Positions 22,600 through 35,957 are shown, counted from the first letter of the stretch. The stretch is DNA of 64,000 bases from Paraescarpia echinospica (GCA_020002185.1 CM034539.1:663017-727016); one strand, 5' to 3'. Numbers and translations are program-made. Notes: generated by a model not told the origin, from the letters alone.

Positions 22600-25500
22600 G
22601 TTGTAATATATGAAGAGATTCAAGTCTCTGCCTGATACATCCTCTAGATAAAGCTATGATGTGTGTGACTGTTGTAGTATATGAAGAGATTCAAGTCACT
22701 GGCTGAGACATCCTCTAGATAAAGCTATGATGTGTGTGACTGTTGTAATATATGAAGATATTCAAATCTCTGTCTGAGACATCCTCTAAATAAAGCTATG
22801 ATGTGTGTGACTGTTGTAATATATGAAGAGATTCAAATCTCTGTCTGAGACATCCTCTAGATAAAGCTATGGTGTGTGTGACTGTTGTAATATATGAAGA
22901 GATTCAAGTCTCTGCCTGAGACATCCTCTAGATAAAGCTATGATGTGTGTGACAGTTGTAGTATATGAAGACATTCAAGTCACTGGCTGAGACATCCTCT
23001 AGATAAAGCTATGATGTGTGTGACTGTTGTAATATATGAAGAGATTCAAATCTCTGTCTGAGACATCCTCTAGATAAAGCTATGATGTGTGTGACTGTTG
23101 TAATATATGAAGAGATTCAAGTCTCTGCCTGAGACATCCTCTAGATAAAGCTATGATGTGTGTGACAGTTGTAGTATATGAAGACATTCAAGTCACTGGC
23201 TGAGACATCCTCTAGATAAAGCTATGGTGTGTGTGACTGTTGTAATATATGAAGAGATTCAAATCTCTGTCTGAGACATCCTCTAGATAAAGCTATGATG
23301 TGTGTGACAGTTGTAGTATATGAAGACATTCAAGTCACTGGCTGAGACATCCACTAGATAAAGCTATGATGTGTGTGACTGTTGTAATATATGAAGAGAT
23401 TCAAATCTCTGCCTGAGACATCCTCTAGATAAAGCTATGATGTGTGTGACTGTTGTAATATATGAAGACATTCAAGTCTCTGGCTGAGACATCCACTAGA
23501 TAAAGCTATGATGTGTGTGACTGTTGTAATATATGAAGACATTCAAGTCTCTGCCTGAGACATCCACTATATAAAGCTATGATGTGTGTGACTTTTGTAA
23601 TATATGAAGACATTCAAGTCACTGGCTGAGACATCCACTAGATAAAGCTATGATGTGTGTGACTGTTGTAATATATGAAGACATTCAAGTCTCTGCCTTG
23701 AGACATCCTCTAGATAAAGCTATGATGTGTGTGACTGTTGTAGTATATGAAGACATTCAAGTCACTGGCTGACACATCCTCCAGATAAAGCTATGATGTG
23801 TGTGATAGTTGTAGTATATGAAGACATTCAAGTCTCTGCCTGAGACATCCTCTAGATAAAGCTATGGTGTGTGTGACTGTTGTAATATATGAAGACATTC
23901 AAGTCACTGGCTGACACATCCTCCAGATAAAGCTATGATGTGTGTGATAGTTGTAGTATATGAAGACATTCAAGTCTCTGCCTGAGACATCCTCTAGATA
24001 AAGCTATGATGTGTGTGACTGTTGTAATATATGAAGACATTCAAGTCACTGCCTGAGACATCCTCTAGATAAAGCTATGATGTGTGTGATAGTTGTAGTA
24101 TATGAAGACATTCAAGTCTCTGCCTGAGACATCCTCTAGATAAAGCTATGGTGTGTGTGACTGTTGTAATATATGAAGACATTCAAGTCACTGCCTGAGA
24201 CATCCTCTAGATAAAGCTATGATGTGTGTGATAGTTGTAGTATATGAAGACATTCAAGTCTCTGCCTGAGACATCCTCTAGATAAAGCTATGATGTGTGT
24301 GACTGTTGTAGTATATGAAGACATTCAAGTCACTGGCTGACACATCCTCCAGATAAAGCTATGATGTGTGTGATAGTTGTAGTATATGAAGACATTCAAG
24401 TCTCTGCCTGAGACATCCTCTAGGTAAAGCTATGATGTGTGTGACTGTTGTAATATATGAAGACATTCAAGTCACTGCCTGAGACATCCTCTAGATAAAG
24501 CTATGATGTGTGTGATAGTTGTAGTACATGAAGACATTCAAGTCACTGGCTGAGACATCCTCTACATAAAGCTATGGTGTGTGTGACTGTTGTAATATAT
24601 GAAGACATTCAAGTCACTGGCTGAGACATCCTCTAGATAAAGCTATGATGTGTGTGACTGTTGTAGTATATGAAGACATTCAAATCACTGGCTGAGACAT
24701 CCTCTAGATAAAGCTATGATGTGTGTGATAGTTGTAGTATATGAAGACATTCAAGTCACTGCCTGAGACATCCTCTAGATAAAGCTATGATGTGTGTGAC
24801 TGTTGTAATATATGAAGACATTCAAGTCACTGGCTGAGACATCCACTAGATAAAGCTATGATGTGTGTGATAGTTGTAATATATGAAGACATTCAAGTCA
24901 CTGCCTGAGACATCCTCTAGATAAAGCTATGATGTGTGTGATAGTTGTAGTATATGAAGACATTCAAGTCACTGCCTGAGACATCCTCTACATAAAGCTA
25001 TGATGTGTGTGACTGTTGTAGTATATGAAGACATTCAAGTCACTGGCTGAGACATCCACTAGATAAAGCTATGATGTGTGTGATAGTTGTAATATATGAA
25101 GACATTCAAGTCTCTGCCTGAGACATCCTCTAGATAAAGGTATGGTGTGTGTGACTGTTGTAATATATGAAGACATTCAAGTCACTGGCTGACACATCCT
25201 CCAGATAAAGCTATGATGTGTGTGATAGTTGTAGTATATGAAGACATTCAAGTCTCTGCCTGAGACATCCTCTAGATAAAGCTATGGTGTGTGTGATAGT
25301 TGTAGTATATGAAAACATTCAAGTCTCTGCCTAAGACATCCTCTAGATAAAGCTATGATGTGTGTGACTGTTGTAATATATGAAGACATTCAAGTCACTG
25401 GCTGAGACATCCTCTAGATAAAGCTATGATGTGTGTGACTGTTGTAGTATATGAAGACATTCAAATCACTGGCTGAGACATCCTCTAGATAAAGCTATGA

Positions 25501-28500
25501 TGTGTGTGATAGTTGTAGTATATGAAGACATTCAAGTCACTGCCTGAGACATCCTCTACATAAAGCTATGATGTGTGTGACTGTTGTAGTATATGAAGAC
25601 ATTCAAGTCACTGGCTGAGACATCCACTAGATAAAGCTATGATGTGTGTGATAGTTGTAATATATGAAGACATTCAAGTCTCTGCCTGAGACATCCTCTA
25701 GATAAAGGTATGGTGTGTGTGACTGTTGTAATATATGAAGACATTCAAGTCACTGGCTGAGACATCCACTAGATAAAGCTATGGTGTGTGTGACTGTTGT
25801 AGTATATGAAGACATTCAAGTCACTGGCTGAGACATCCACTAGATAAAGCTATGATGTGTGTGACTGTTGTAATATATGAAGAGATTCAAGTCTCTGCCT
25901 GAGACATCCTCTAGATAAAGCTACGGTGTGTGTGACTGTTGTAATATATGAAGAGATTCAAGTCTCTGCCTGAGACATCCTCTAGATAAAGCTACGGTGT
26001 GTGTGACTGTTGTAATATATGAAGACATTCAAGTCTCTGCCTGAGACATCCTCTACATAAAGCTATGATGTGTGTGACTGTTGTAATATATGGAGAGATT
26101 AAAGTCACTGGCTGAGACATCCTCTAGATAAAGCTATGATGTGTGTGATAGTTGTAGTATATGAAGACATTCAAGTCACTGGCTGAGACATCCTCTAGAT
26201 AAAGCTATGATGTGTGTGACTGTTGTAGTATATGAAGACATTCAAGTCACTGGCTGAGACATCCTCTAGATAAAGCTATGATGTGTGTGATAGTTGTAGT
26301 ATATGAAGACATTCAAGTCACTGGCTGAGACATCCACTAGATAAAGCTATGATGTGTGTGATAGTTGTAGTATATGAAGACATTCAAGTCACTGGCTGAG
26401 ACATCCTCTAGATAAAGCTATGATGTGTGTGACAGTTGTAGTATATGAAGACATTCAAGTCACTGGCTGAGACATCCTCTAGATAAAGCTATGATGTGTG
26501 TGATAGTTGTAGTATATGAAGACATTCAAGTCACTGGCTGAGACATCCACTAGATAAAGCTATGATGTGTGTGACATTCAAGTTGTGAGACATCCTCTAG
26601 ATATGAAGACATTCAAGTCACTGGCTGAGACATCCTCTAGATAAAGCTATGATGTGTGTGATAGTTGTAGTATATGAAGACATTCAAGTCACTGGCTGAG
26701 ACATCCTCTAGATAAAGCTATGATGTGTGTGACAGTTGTAGTTGTAGACATATATGAAGACATCAAGGCTACTGTGTGTGACTGTTGTAATATATGACAT
26801 TCAAGTCTGGCTGAGACATAGATAAAGCTATGATGTGTGTGATAGTTGTAGTATATGAAGACATTCAAGTCACTGGCTGAGACATCCTCTAGATAAAGCT
26901 ATGATGTGTGTGATAGTTGTAGTATATGAAGACATTCAAGTCACTGGCTGAGACATCCTCTAGATAAAGCTATGATGTGTGTGACTGTTGTAATATATGA
27001 AGACATTCAAGTCACTGGCTGAGACATCCTCTAGATAAAGCTATGATGTGTGTGACTGTTGTAGTATATGAAGACATTCAAGTCACTGGCTGAGACATCC
27101 TCTAGATAAAGCTATGATGTGTGTGATAGTTGTAGTATATGAAGACATTCAAGTCACTGGCTGAGACATCCTCTAGATAAAGCTATGATGTGTGTGACTG
27201 TTGTAATATATGAAGACATTCAAGTCACTGGCTGAGACATCCTCTAGATAAAGCTATGATGTGTGTGACTGTTGTAATATATGAAGAGATTCAAGTCACT
27301 GGCTGAGACATCTTCTAGATAAAGCTATGATGTGTGTGATAGTTGTAGTATATGAAGACATTCAAGTCACTGGCTGAGACATCCTCTAGATAAAGGTATG
27401 ATGTGTGTGACTGTTGTAATATATGAAGAGATTCAAGTCACTGGCTGAGACATCTTCTAGATAAAGCTATGATGTGTGTGATAGTTGTAGTATATGAAGA
27501 CATTCAAGTCACTGGCTGAGACATCCTCTAGATAAAGCTATGATGTGTGTGACTGTTGTAATATATGAAGACATTCAAGTCACTGCCTGAGACATCCTCT
27601 AGATAAAGCTATGATGTGTGTGACAGTTGTAGTATACGAAGACATTCAAGTCTGTGCCTGAGACATCCTCTAGATAAAGCTATGATGTGTGTGACTGTTG
27701 TATATGAAGAGATTCAAGTTACTGGCTGAGACATCCACTAGATAAAGCTATGACGTGTGTGACTGTTGTAATATATGAAGACATTCAAGTCTCTGCCTGA
27801 GACATCCTCTAGATAAAACTATGATGTGTGTGACTGTTGTAATATATGAAGACATTCAAGTCTCTGCCTGAGACATCCACTAGATAAAGCTATGATGTGT
27901 GTGACTGTTGTAATATATGAAGACATTCAAGTCACTGGCTGAGACATCCACTAGATAAAGCTATGATGTGTGTGACAGTTGTAGTATATGAAGACATTCA
28001 AGTATCTGCCTGAGACGTCCTCTAGATAAAGCTATGATGTGTGTGACTGTTGTAATATATGAAGACATTCAAGTATCTGCCTGAGACGTCCTCTAAATAA
28101 AGCTATGATGTGTGTGACTGTTGTAGTATATGAAGACATTCAAGTATCTGCCTGAGACATCCTCTAGATAAAGCTATGATGTGTGTGACTGTTGTAATAT
28201 AGGAAGACATTCAAGTATCTGCCTGAGACATCCTCTAGATAAAGCTATGATGTGTGTGACTGTTGTAGTATACGAAGACATTCAAGTATCTGCCTGAGAC
28301 ATCCTCTAGATAAAGATATGATGTGTGTGACTGTTGTAGTATATGAAGACATTGAAGTCACTGGCTGAGACATCCTCTATATAAAGCTATGATGTGTGTG
28401 ACTGTTGTAATATATGAAGACATTCAAATATCTGCTTGAGATGTCCTCTAGATAAAGCTATGATGTGTGTGACTGTTGTAGTATATGAAGACATTCAAGT

Positions 28501-30712
28501 ATCTGCCTGAGACATCCTCTAGATAAAGCTATGATGTGTGTGACTGTTGTAGTATATGAAGACATTCAAGTCACTGGCTGAGACATCCTCTAGATAAAGC
28601 TATGATGTGTGTGACTGTTGTAATATATGAAGACATTCAAGTATCTGCCTGAGACGTCCTCTAGATAAAGCTATGATGTGTGTGACTGTTGTAGTATATG
28701 AATAGATTCAAGTCACTGGCTGAGACATCGTCTAGATAAAGCTATGATGTGTGTGACTGTTGTAATATATGAAGAGATTCAAGTCACTGGCTGAGACATC
28801 GTCTAGATAAAGCTATGATGTGTGTGACTGTTGTAATATATGAAGAGATTCAACTCTCTGCCTGAGACATCCTCTAGATAAAGCTATGATGTGTGTGACT
28901 GTTGTAGTATATGAAGAGATTCAAATCACTGACTGAGACATCCTTTAGATAAAGCTATCATGTGAGTGACTGTTGTAGTATATGAAGGCATTCAAGTCAC
29001 TGCCTGAGACATCCACTAGATAAAGCTATGATGTGTGTGACTGTTGTAGTATATGAAGGCATTCAAGTCACTGGCTGAGATATCCTCTAGATAAAGCTAT
29101 GATGTGTGTGACTGTTGTAGTATATGAAGACATTCAAGTCTCTGCCTGAGACATCCTCTAGATAAAGCTATGATGTGTGTGATTGTTGTAATATATGAAG
29201 ACATTCAAGTCACTGGCTGAGTTATCCTCTAGATATAGCTATGATGTGTGTGACTGTTGTAATATATGAAGACATTCAAGTCACTGGCTGAGACATCCTC
29301 TAGATAAAGCTATGGTGTGTGTGACTGTTGTAATATATGAAGAGATTCAAGTCTCTGCCTGAGACATCCTCTAGATAAAGCTATGATGTGTGTGACTGTT
29401 GTAATATATGAAGAGATTCAAGTCTCTGCTTGAGACATCCTCTAGATAAAGCTATGGTGTGTGTGACTGTTGTAATATATGAAGACATTCAAGTCTGCCT
29501 GAGACGTCCTCTAGATAAAGCTATGATGTGTGTGACTGTTGTAATATATGAAGAGATTCAAGTCTCTGCCTGAGACATCCTCTAGATAAAGCTACGGTGT
29601 GTGTGACTGTTGTAATATATGAAGACATTCAAGTCTCTGCCTGAGACATCCTCTACATAAAGCTATGATGTGTGTGACTGTTGTAATATATGGAGAGATT
29701 CAAGTCACTGGCTGAGACATCCTCCAGATAAAGCTATGATGTGTGTGATAGTTGTAGTATATGAAGACATTCAAGTCTCTGCCTGAGACATCCTCTAGAT
29801 AACGCTATGGTGTGTGTGACTGTTGTAATATATGAAGACATTCAAGTCTCTGCCTGAGACATCCTCTAGATAAAGCTATGATGTGTGTGACTGTTGTAGT
29901 ATAAGAAGACATTCAAGTCACTGGCTGACACATCCTCTAGATAAAGCTATGATGTGTGTGATAGTTGTAGTATATGAAGAGATTCAAGTCTCTGCCTGAG
30001 ACATCCTCTAGATAAAGCTATGGTGTGTGTGACTGTTTTAATATATGAAGACATTCAAGTCACTGGCTGAGACATCCTCTAGATAAAGCTATGATGTGTG
30101 TGATAGTTGTAGTATATGAAGACATTCAAGTCACTGGCTGAGACATCCTCTAGATAAAGCTATGATGTGTGTGATAGTTGTAGTATATGAAGACATTCAA
30201 GTCTCTGCCTAAGACATCCTCTAGATAAAGCTATGATGTGTGTGACTGTTGTAATATATGAAGACATTCAAGTCACTGGCTGAGACATCCTCTAGATAAA
30301 GCTATGATGTGTGTGACTGTTGTAGTATATGAAGACATTCAAATCACTGGCTGAGACATCCTCTAGATAAAGCTATGATGTGTGTGATAGTTGTAGTATA
30401 TGAAGACATTCAAGTCACTGCCTGAGACATCCTCTACATAAAGCTATGATGTGTGTGACTGTTGTAGTATATGAAGACATTCAAGTCACTGGCTGAGACA
30501 TCCACTAGATAAAGCTATGATGTGTGTGATAGTTGTAATATATGAAGACATTCAAGTCACTGGCTGAGACATCCTCTAGATAAAGCTATGATGTGTGTGA
30601 CAGTTGTAGTATATGAAGACATTCAAGTCACTGCCTGAGACATCCTCTAGATAAAGCTATGGTGTGTGTGACTGTTGTAGTATATGAAGACATTCAAGTC
30701 ACTGGCTGAGAC
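22600..30712 (+). repeat. 8.1-kb array, about 114 copies of a 71-bp unit derived from the exon 4 splice acceptor
   Basis: The period is 71 bp. Each unit consists of an intron end 'gatgtgtgtgactgttgtag' followed by 32 bp equal to the first bases of exon 4 ('tatatgaagacattcaagtc' then 'actggctgagac'), then 'atcctctagataaagctat'. The final unit runs straight into exon 4 at 30681. Many units keep the acceptor dinucleotide ('ttgtagtat') and many have 'ttgtaatat', which destroys it. Other variant pairs are 'gagatt/gacatt', 'tctctgcc/cactggc' and 'cctct/ccact'. Read in the exon frame, a unit hits TAA in 'agataa' 15 codons in. Local disorder at 26570-26830 may be consensus error. Confidence 0.95.
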
Positions 30713-30866
30713 CCCCCACATCCTGATCACGAGTGAGGAAATAGACACCATCTTCTGTAACATCCCAGAGCTCTACAACATCCACTGTGAGTTCATCTGT
30801 CAACTGGAGCCCCGCGTCAAATGTTGGACTTCTGCCACAGAGATCGCGGAACTCTTCAAAGTGCTG
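30681..30866 (+). CDS. BCR: BCR-like exon 4: DH domain
   Basis: This 186-nt exon has phase 0 at both ends and encodes residues 366-427. The acceptor is 'gtgactgttgtag|TAT' and the donor is 'GTGCTG|gtgaga'. It starts YMKTFKSLAETP, aligning with PMKPLKAAATTS in human BCR. It continues LITSEEIDTIFCNIPELYNIH, which matches LTSQQIETIFFKVPELYEIH, the second conserved helix region of DH domains. It ends ELFKVL. The first 32 nt are the terminal copy of the 71-bp satellite in intron 3, so the exon edge is itself satellite-like. Homology shows these bases are genuinely coding. Confidence 0.94.
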
Positions 30867-31276
30867 GTGAGAAACACAACAGTAACAACGGAGATCTTTG
30901 GATGTACCAACATTCAGATTTCTTGGCTTATGTCAAAATTAGTTGCCCTTACCTCTCTGTGTCTTCATCAATGGGTGCGTCACATGACCAAAGTCATGTG
31001 ATATGAGTTGCAGAACCGAGAACAAACTGATGTCAGTCACGAGCTCCTAGCCGTCCTTCTGCAGCTAATGTCACATGACTGGTCATGTTCACTGAGCTGT
31101 ACGAAAGAGTACCTGGCTATAGACAGTGGTGGATATTTGTGTATGAATAATCTACGCACATTAATTACAGCGTGGCTGGATGCTTCCCAGAGAAGTCAAG
31201 ATGGTGTTCGATTGAACAGTTCTGCCATCAACTAAAAATGTATGTATAATTAAATATACATTTGTCTCTTAACCAG
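30867..31276 (+). mobile_element. Intron 4 with a truncated SINE (about 31085-31233)
   Basis: The shortest intron (410 bp). About 31085-31233 is the SINE body of the 5978 family: 'gagtacctggctatagacag', 'ggatatttgtgtatgaataa', 'cttcccagagaagtc', 'gttcgattgaacag'. The A/B-box head and the tail are lost. Confidence 0.7.
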
Positions 31277-31387
31277 GCTCTTGAGGAGTATCCGCTGGCA
31301 ACAAAATACCTGAAGAACTACCACGACGCTGTCGCAACGATACGCAGGTGCTCCCAACAGAACAGTCGCTTCAGAGAAGTCACTCAG
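31277..31387 (+). CDS. BCR: BCR-like exon 5: DH domain
   Basis: This 111-nt exon has phase 0 at both ends and encodes residues 428-464. The acceptor is 'ctcttaaccag|GCT' and the donor is 'ACTCAG|gtgtgt'. The peptide (KYLKNYHDAVATIRRCSQQN, then SRFREVTQ) aligns with human BCR around AFVDNYGVAMEMAEKCCQAN and QFAEIS. It forms a central DH helix. Confidence 0.92.
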
Positions 31388-31424
31388 GTGTGTGTTGTCA
31401 AATGTGTCGTCCGTGCTGACATTG

Positions 31425-31597
31425 GCAGTTCTGACACTGGCAGTGCTGACACTGGCAGTGCTAACACTGGCAGTGCTAACACTGGCAGTGCTGACACTGG
31501 CAGTGCTGACACTGGCAGTGCTAACACTGGCAGTGCTGACACTGGCAGTGTTGACACTGGCAGTGCTGACACTGGCAGTGCTGACACTGGCAGTGCT
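31425..31597. repeat. 15-bp minisatellite, about 11-12 copies
   Basis: Unit 'gacactggcagtgct' with 'aacact' and 'gttgac' variants, starting 37 bp after the exon 5 donor. A 15-bp period keeps all frames open (DTGSA, LAVLT and others). Nothing suggests it is translated, because the donor lies upstream. Confidence 0.93.
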
Positions 31598-32381
31598 ACA
31601 TTTGTCTCTTAGGGGTCGTTTCATAAGGTGTTAGTCCCACACACATCTGCAAAAGTGCTCGTGCCTCCATGTATTGTATACATGCTGATTCTTGATTAAA
31701 TTTTGTTATAAAATGGTGGTTGAGGGTTTTATTTATGGTTTGCAGATTGATTTTGAAACGGTTATTAAATTTTTGCTCAAATGCCATTCTGTAACGTATA
31801 AATATATTTTTAAGAAGTGTTGTTAATAAAAAGATGATTTGTGAATTTGTAGGCAAGAAGCTGATTAACATATATTTACACATCTTAGAAATTGCTTTGA
31901 TCACAAACAGAAATCAATCACAGTCCATATATGTTGTTATTAATGGTTACTGCTAACCAAAAATGATTGCCAAAAAATTATGTGTCAGCTCCACTAACAT
32001 CTATATAGATTTTAGTTAAATTGTTGCTAATTTAATTTAACATTTGTAACCTATTAATAAACTTATTATGTGGTAGAATCGCAAAAAACCTCTTTCGCGC
32101 AATCATTCCCGGGTAAGTGTTGACATACAAAAGCCATTCAAATGTGATTTTCTATTGCTGGTACTGGTGGGTATTTACTCAGAATAACTTTGTTAAGAGA
32201 CTAGTGTCGTGACTAAATGAACTAAATGCATTTAGTAAGTAGACATGAAAGTGCTTGGTGCATGGTTACTACGTAAGCCGTTTAGTGCCTGCGAGAAAGA
32301 CATGTAACTGGAATAACTGATGAAATGTTCATTGTTTGTTCATAAACTGTTGTAACATGTTTATATCCCAAATGTGTTTTA
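31598..32381. other. Intron 5 spacer
   Basis: AT-rich unique sequence. The minus-strand open frame at 31596-31904 shows no domain. Confidence 0.4.
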
Positions 32382-33650
32382 TTAACGACCCCGGAGCCAG
32401 TTCAAATAGTAAACAAAACACTCAGTTTAGAAGGAACGACCCCGGAGCCTGTTCAAATAATAAATAAAACACTCAGTTTAGAAGGAACGACCCCGGAGCC
32501 TGTTCAAATAGTAAACAAAGCACTCAGTTTAGAAGGAACGACCCCGGAGCCTGTTCAAATAATAAACAAAGCACTCAGTTTAGAAGGAACGACCCCGGAG
32601 CCTGTTCAAATAGTAAACAAAACACTCAGTTTAGAAGGAACGACCCCGGAGCCTGTTCAAATAGTAAACAAAACACTCAGTTTAGAAGGAACGACCCCGG
32701 AGCCTGTTCAAATAATAAACAAAACACTCAGTTTAGAAGGAACGACCCCGGAGCCTGTTCAAATAGTAAACAAAGCACTCAGTTTAGAAGGAACGACCCC
32801 GGAGCCTGTTCAAATAGTAAACAAAACACTCGGTTTAGAAGGAACGACCCCGGAGCCTGTTCAAATAGTAAACAAAACACTCAGTTTAGAAGGAACGACC
32901 CCGGAGCCTGTTCAAATAGTAAACAAAACACTCAGTTTAGAAGGAACGACCCCGGAGCCTGTTCAAATAGTAAACAAAACACTCAGTTTAGAAGGAACGA
33001 CCCCGGAGCCTGTTCAAATAGTAAACAAAACACTCAGTTTAGAAGGAACAACCCCGGAGCCTGTTCAAATAATAAACAAAGCACTCAGTTTAGAAGGAAC
33101 GACCCCGGAGCCTGTTCAAATAGTAAACAAAACACTCAGTTTAGAAGGAACGACCCCGGAGCCTGTTCAAATAGTAAACAAAACACTCAGTTTAGAAGGA
33201 ACGACCCCGGAGCCTGTTCAAATAATAAACAAAGCACTCAGTTTAGAAGGAACGACCCCGGAGCCTGTTCAAATAATAAACAAAGCACTCAGTTTAGAAG
33301 GAACGACCCCGGAGCCTGTTCAAATAGTAAACAAAACACTCAGTTTAGAAGGAACGACCCCGGAGCCTGTTCAAATAGTAAACAAAACACTCAGTTTAGA
33401 AGGAACGACCCCGGAGCCTGTTCAAATAGTAAACAAAACACTCAGTTTAGAAGGAACGACCCCGGAGCCTGTTCAAATAATAAACAAAGCACTCAGTTTA
33501 GAAGGAACGACCCCGGAGCCTGTTCAAATAGTAAACAAAACACTCAGTTTAGAAGGAACGACCCCGGAGCCTGTTCAAATAGTAAACAAAACACTCAGTT
33601 TAGAAGGAACGACCCCGGAGCCTGTTCAAATAGTAAACAAAACACTCAGT
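32382..33650. repeat. 51-bp satellite array, about 25 copies
   Basis: Unit 'aacgaccccggagcctgttc', 'aaatagtaaacaaaacactc', 'agtttagaagg', period 51. Variation is mainly 'agtaaa/aataaa' and 'aaaacac/aaagcac'. Homogeneity is high, apart from a few diverged positions in the first copies. Confidence 0.95.
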
Positions 33651-34493
33651 TTCAAAACAAGCTTTATTTGCAATATTGCTGAGTGGAGCTGAGTTAACTG
33701 CAATACTCTTTGATGTTCAGTGATGTCCCATTTTCCCACATTCAGACTTCCTGTTACTAATTACTACGCCCGCTAATTCCATGTAGAAGAACTGACTGCT
33801 CCCTTTAGAGATGTGGCAATTTCAGCTTGGTCACATTTTTAAATGTTTCATATTTTGCACACGTGGTATAGAAACATTTATGCAACAACCAACACAAGTC
33901 AAATGTAGCAGAGAATACAAATTTGGCCAAATGAATTATGCTGATGTATAGAAAGTGCACTGCATGTATCATCCAGCGACTTTGGGAATGACATTAATCA
34001 GAATGCGAGCTCTGATATCTTAACCTGATACAACACTGGACTCTTGAAACACTTGCAACAAGAGCTTTATTTCGACAAGACATCAATTGTTTTTTTCAGC
34101 AAAAAATGCCTTACTATAAGACACCTTTAAATATAAGTTAGAAGTATCACCTGTGGCTATTGATATTAAAAACCTGAATTAATTAATTTATTAAATTAGT
34201 GTGCACTTTGTTGGGTGCCAGATGCCACCTTGGTACGACTGTCATCTGGAGAATCATAACAAAATAATAGCAACAGCTTTACCGGGTAATCTGAATTAAC
34301 TCCTGCATGCAACTGTTGTCATAGGGGTGGTTTTTAAAATGACTAATACATTTTATAAGTTAGGTAATGTATACACATGTTTAGTAACTATACATGTCAT
34401 TAAATATCAGTAGTATGCATTTTGTAACATTGACAGACAGACATTAATGAATGCCAGGTACTTGTCTCTAACTTGTGGTGCAACCTTTCACAG
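33651..34493. other. Intron 5, unique 3' part
   Basis: Noncoding. It ends with the pyrimidine-rich acceptor 'aacctttcacag' before exon 6. Confidence 0.45.
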
Positions 34494-34536
34494 GAAATAA
34501 GTTGCAAAGGTTTGACAGAGAAACCAAGCCTCGAAG
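34494..34536 (+). CDS. BCR: BCR-like exon 6: 43-nt small exon of the DH domain
   Basis: This exon enters at phase 0 and exits at phase 1. The acceptor is 'cctttcacag|GAA' and the donor is 'CTCGAAG|gtaagt'. It encodes EISCKGLTEKPSLE plus one base, which joins the AG of exon 7 to make Glu. It aligns with the human BCR stretch leading to SLETLLYKP. It is too short to be seen as an open frame. The evidence is the paired splice signals, the phase fit on both sides and the homologous SLE-LL junction. Confidence 0.87.
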
Positions 34537-34918
34537 GTAAGTCTTCATTTCTTAATAGAACCTTTCATCAAACCATCTCTTTTGTCAATCATGCTAATTC
34601 CAAATGAAGTCTGAATTATCTGAACAAGATACTCTGCTAGGTACACAGACTAAAGAGAAGGTGTTGGAACATATCCTTGCTTATTGCCATTTGTAATTTT
34701 AAATTCCCTGAAATGCTACATTCAGAGCATACTTGAGCTATCTAAGGGGTTGTTCACACTGTCAATATTTACAGACAGCTGTATTCACAAAGAGCACCAT
34801 GAAAGGAGATCAGGGCCTGCCTACAAATTATGAACATGTCATGTGAATTGCATAAACATAGTGATTAAATAAATGTTTGCAGACAATATTACAATGATTA
34901 CTATGACACGTCTTTTGT

Positions 34919-35240
34919 ATGTGCCGCATCATAACACTGTCACATACCTGTGTGTGCACAGCATCGTAACACTGTCACATACCTCTGTGTACACAGCATC
35001 GTAACACTGTCACATATCTGTGTGTACACAGCATCGTAACACTGTCACATACCTGTGTGTACACAGCATCGTAACACTGTCACATACCTGTGTGTACACA
35101 GCATCGTAACACTGTCACATACCTGTGTGTACACAGCATCGTAACACTGTAACATACCTGTGTGTACACATCATCGTAACACTGTCACATACCTGTGTGT
35201 ACACAGCATCGTAACACTGTCACAAATCTGTGTGTACACG
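34919..35240. repeat. 35-bp minisatellite, about 9 copies
   Basis: Unit 'gtgtgtacacagcatcgtaa' plus 'cactgtcacatacct', period 35 ('gcatcg' at 34996 and 35031). Confidence 0.93.
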
Positions 35241-35284
35241 ACCTTCAACCTGAACAGTTTTCAACATTTTAAAGTACTATTTCA

Positions 35285-35319
35285 GGGGGAGGAAGGAGGA
35301 GAGGGGAGAGGGAGGGGGA
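35285..35319 (+). repeat. Polypurine, G-rich tract
   Basis: An uninterrupted purine run of about 35 bases with several G3-G5 runs ('gaggggagagggaggggg'). It has G-quadruplex or triplex potential. Confidence 0.8.
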
Positions 35320-35957
35320 TCTGAGAATGAGTATGCTATGTACACATAGGTAAATGTTGACAGTTGTAAACTAAATTTTAATTTTATCCTTGTTGGAGCA
35401 CATAGTAGCTTAAAATGACCTTTTCAGGAATTACACTTTGTTCATATTATCACTCCCACAACTGACGTCTGCTGATTTTTGAACATTTTTAACCCATGGC
35501 AATAGAGTGCTCAGTTACCGATGTTTACTATAAAGAGATTTCGATAGAGTCTTGTTTTCCATTAGGGTGTGTAGCAGCTGGACAGGCTTATGCAGTTGGT
35601 CCTTGTCATCCCTGTAAACCTCTGGGGCTAACTGGCAGCTGTAGCTAAAAGCAGCAGTGAAAAATAAATAATAATAATAAAATTATACTCAAATTACTTC
35701 TTTGGCACCAGTATCCTCAACAGAAACTCATAGCTCAGTGACACAACAAACTTGAAGGATTAGGCATCTGTGTGCGATGTTAATGTCAGATGGATGTGCT
35801 AAGAAGCCAAGGATGATAAGCAGTAAAAAGATAGATGACTGCAAAATGAAATTTTATTTCCTGCTGATTTAACGCTGACAGAGGATGATGATATGACGCA
35901 TGTGTACTACAAATTACTCAATACACTACAGCACAAGATAGTAAACAAACCTAGAGA
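35320..35957. other. Intron 6 spacer
   Basis: Unique noncoding sequence with a short (aat)n run near 35665. Nothing else is seen. Confidence 0.4.

Noticed and set aside
22600..30712. CRISPR-like regular repeat array
   Set aside because: There are no unique spacers. The whole 71-bp unit repeats, the genome is eukaryotic, and the unit matches an exon boundary.
31250..31634. Ser-Thr or Asp-Thr-Gly-Ser repeat protein
   Set aside because: A 15-bp repeat gives low-complexity peptides in every frame on both strands, and it lies downstream of the exon 5 donor.
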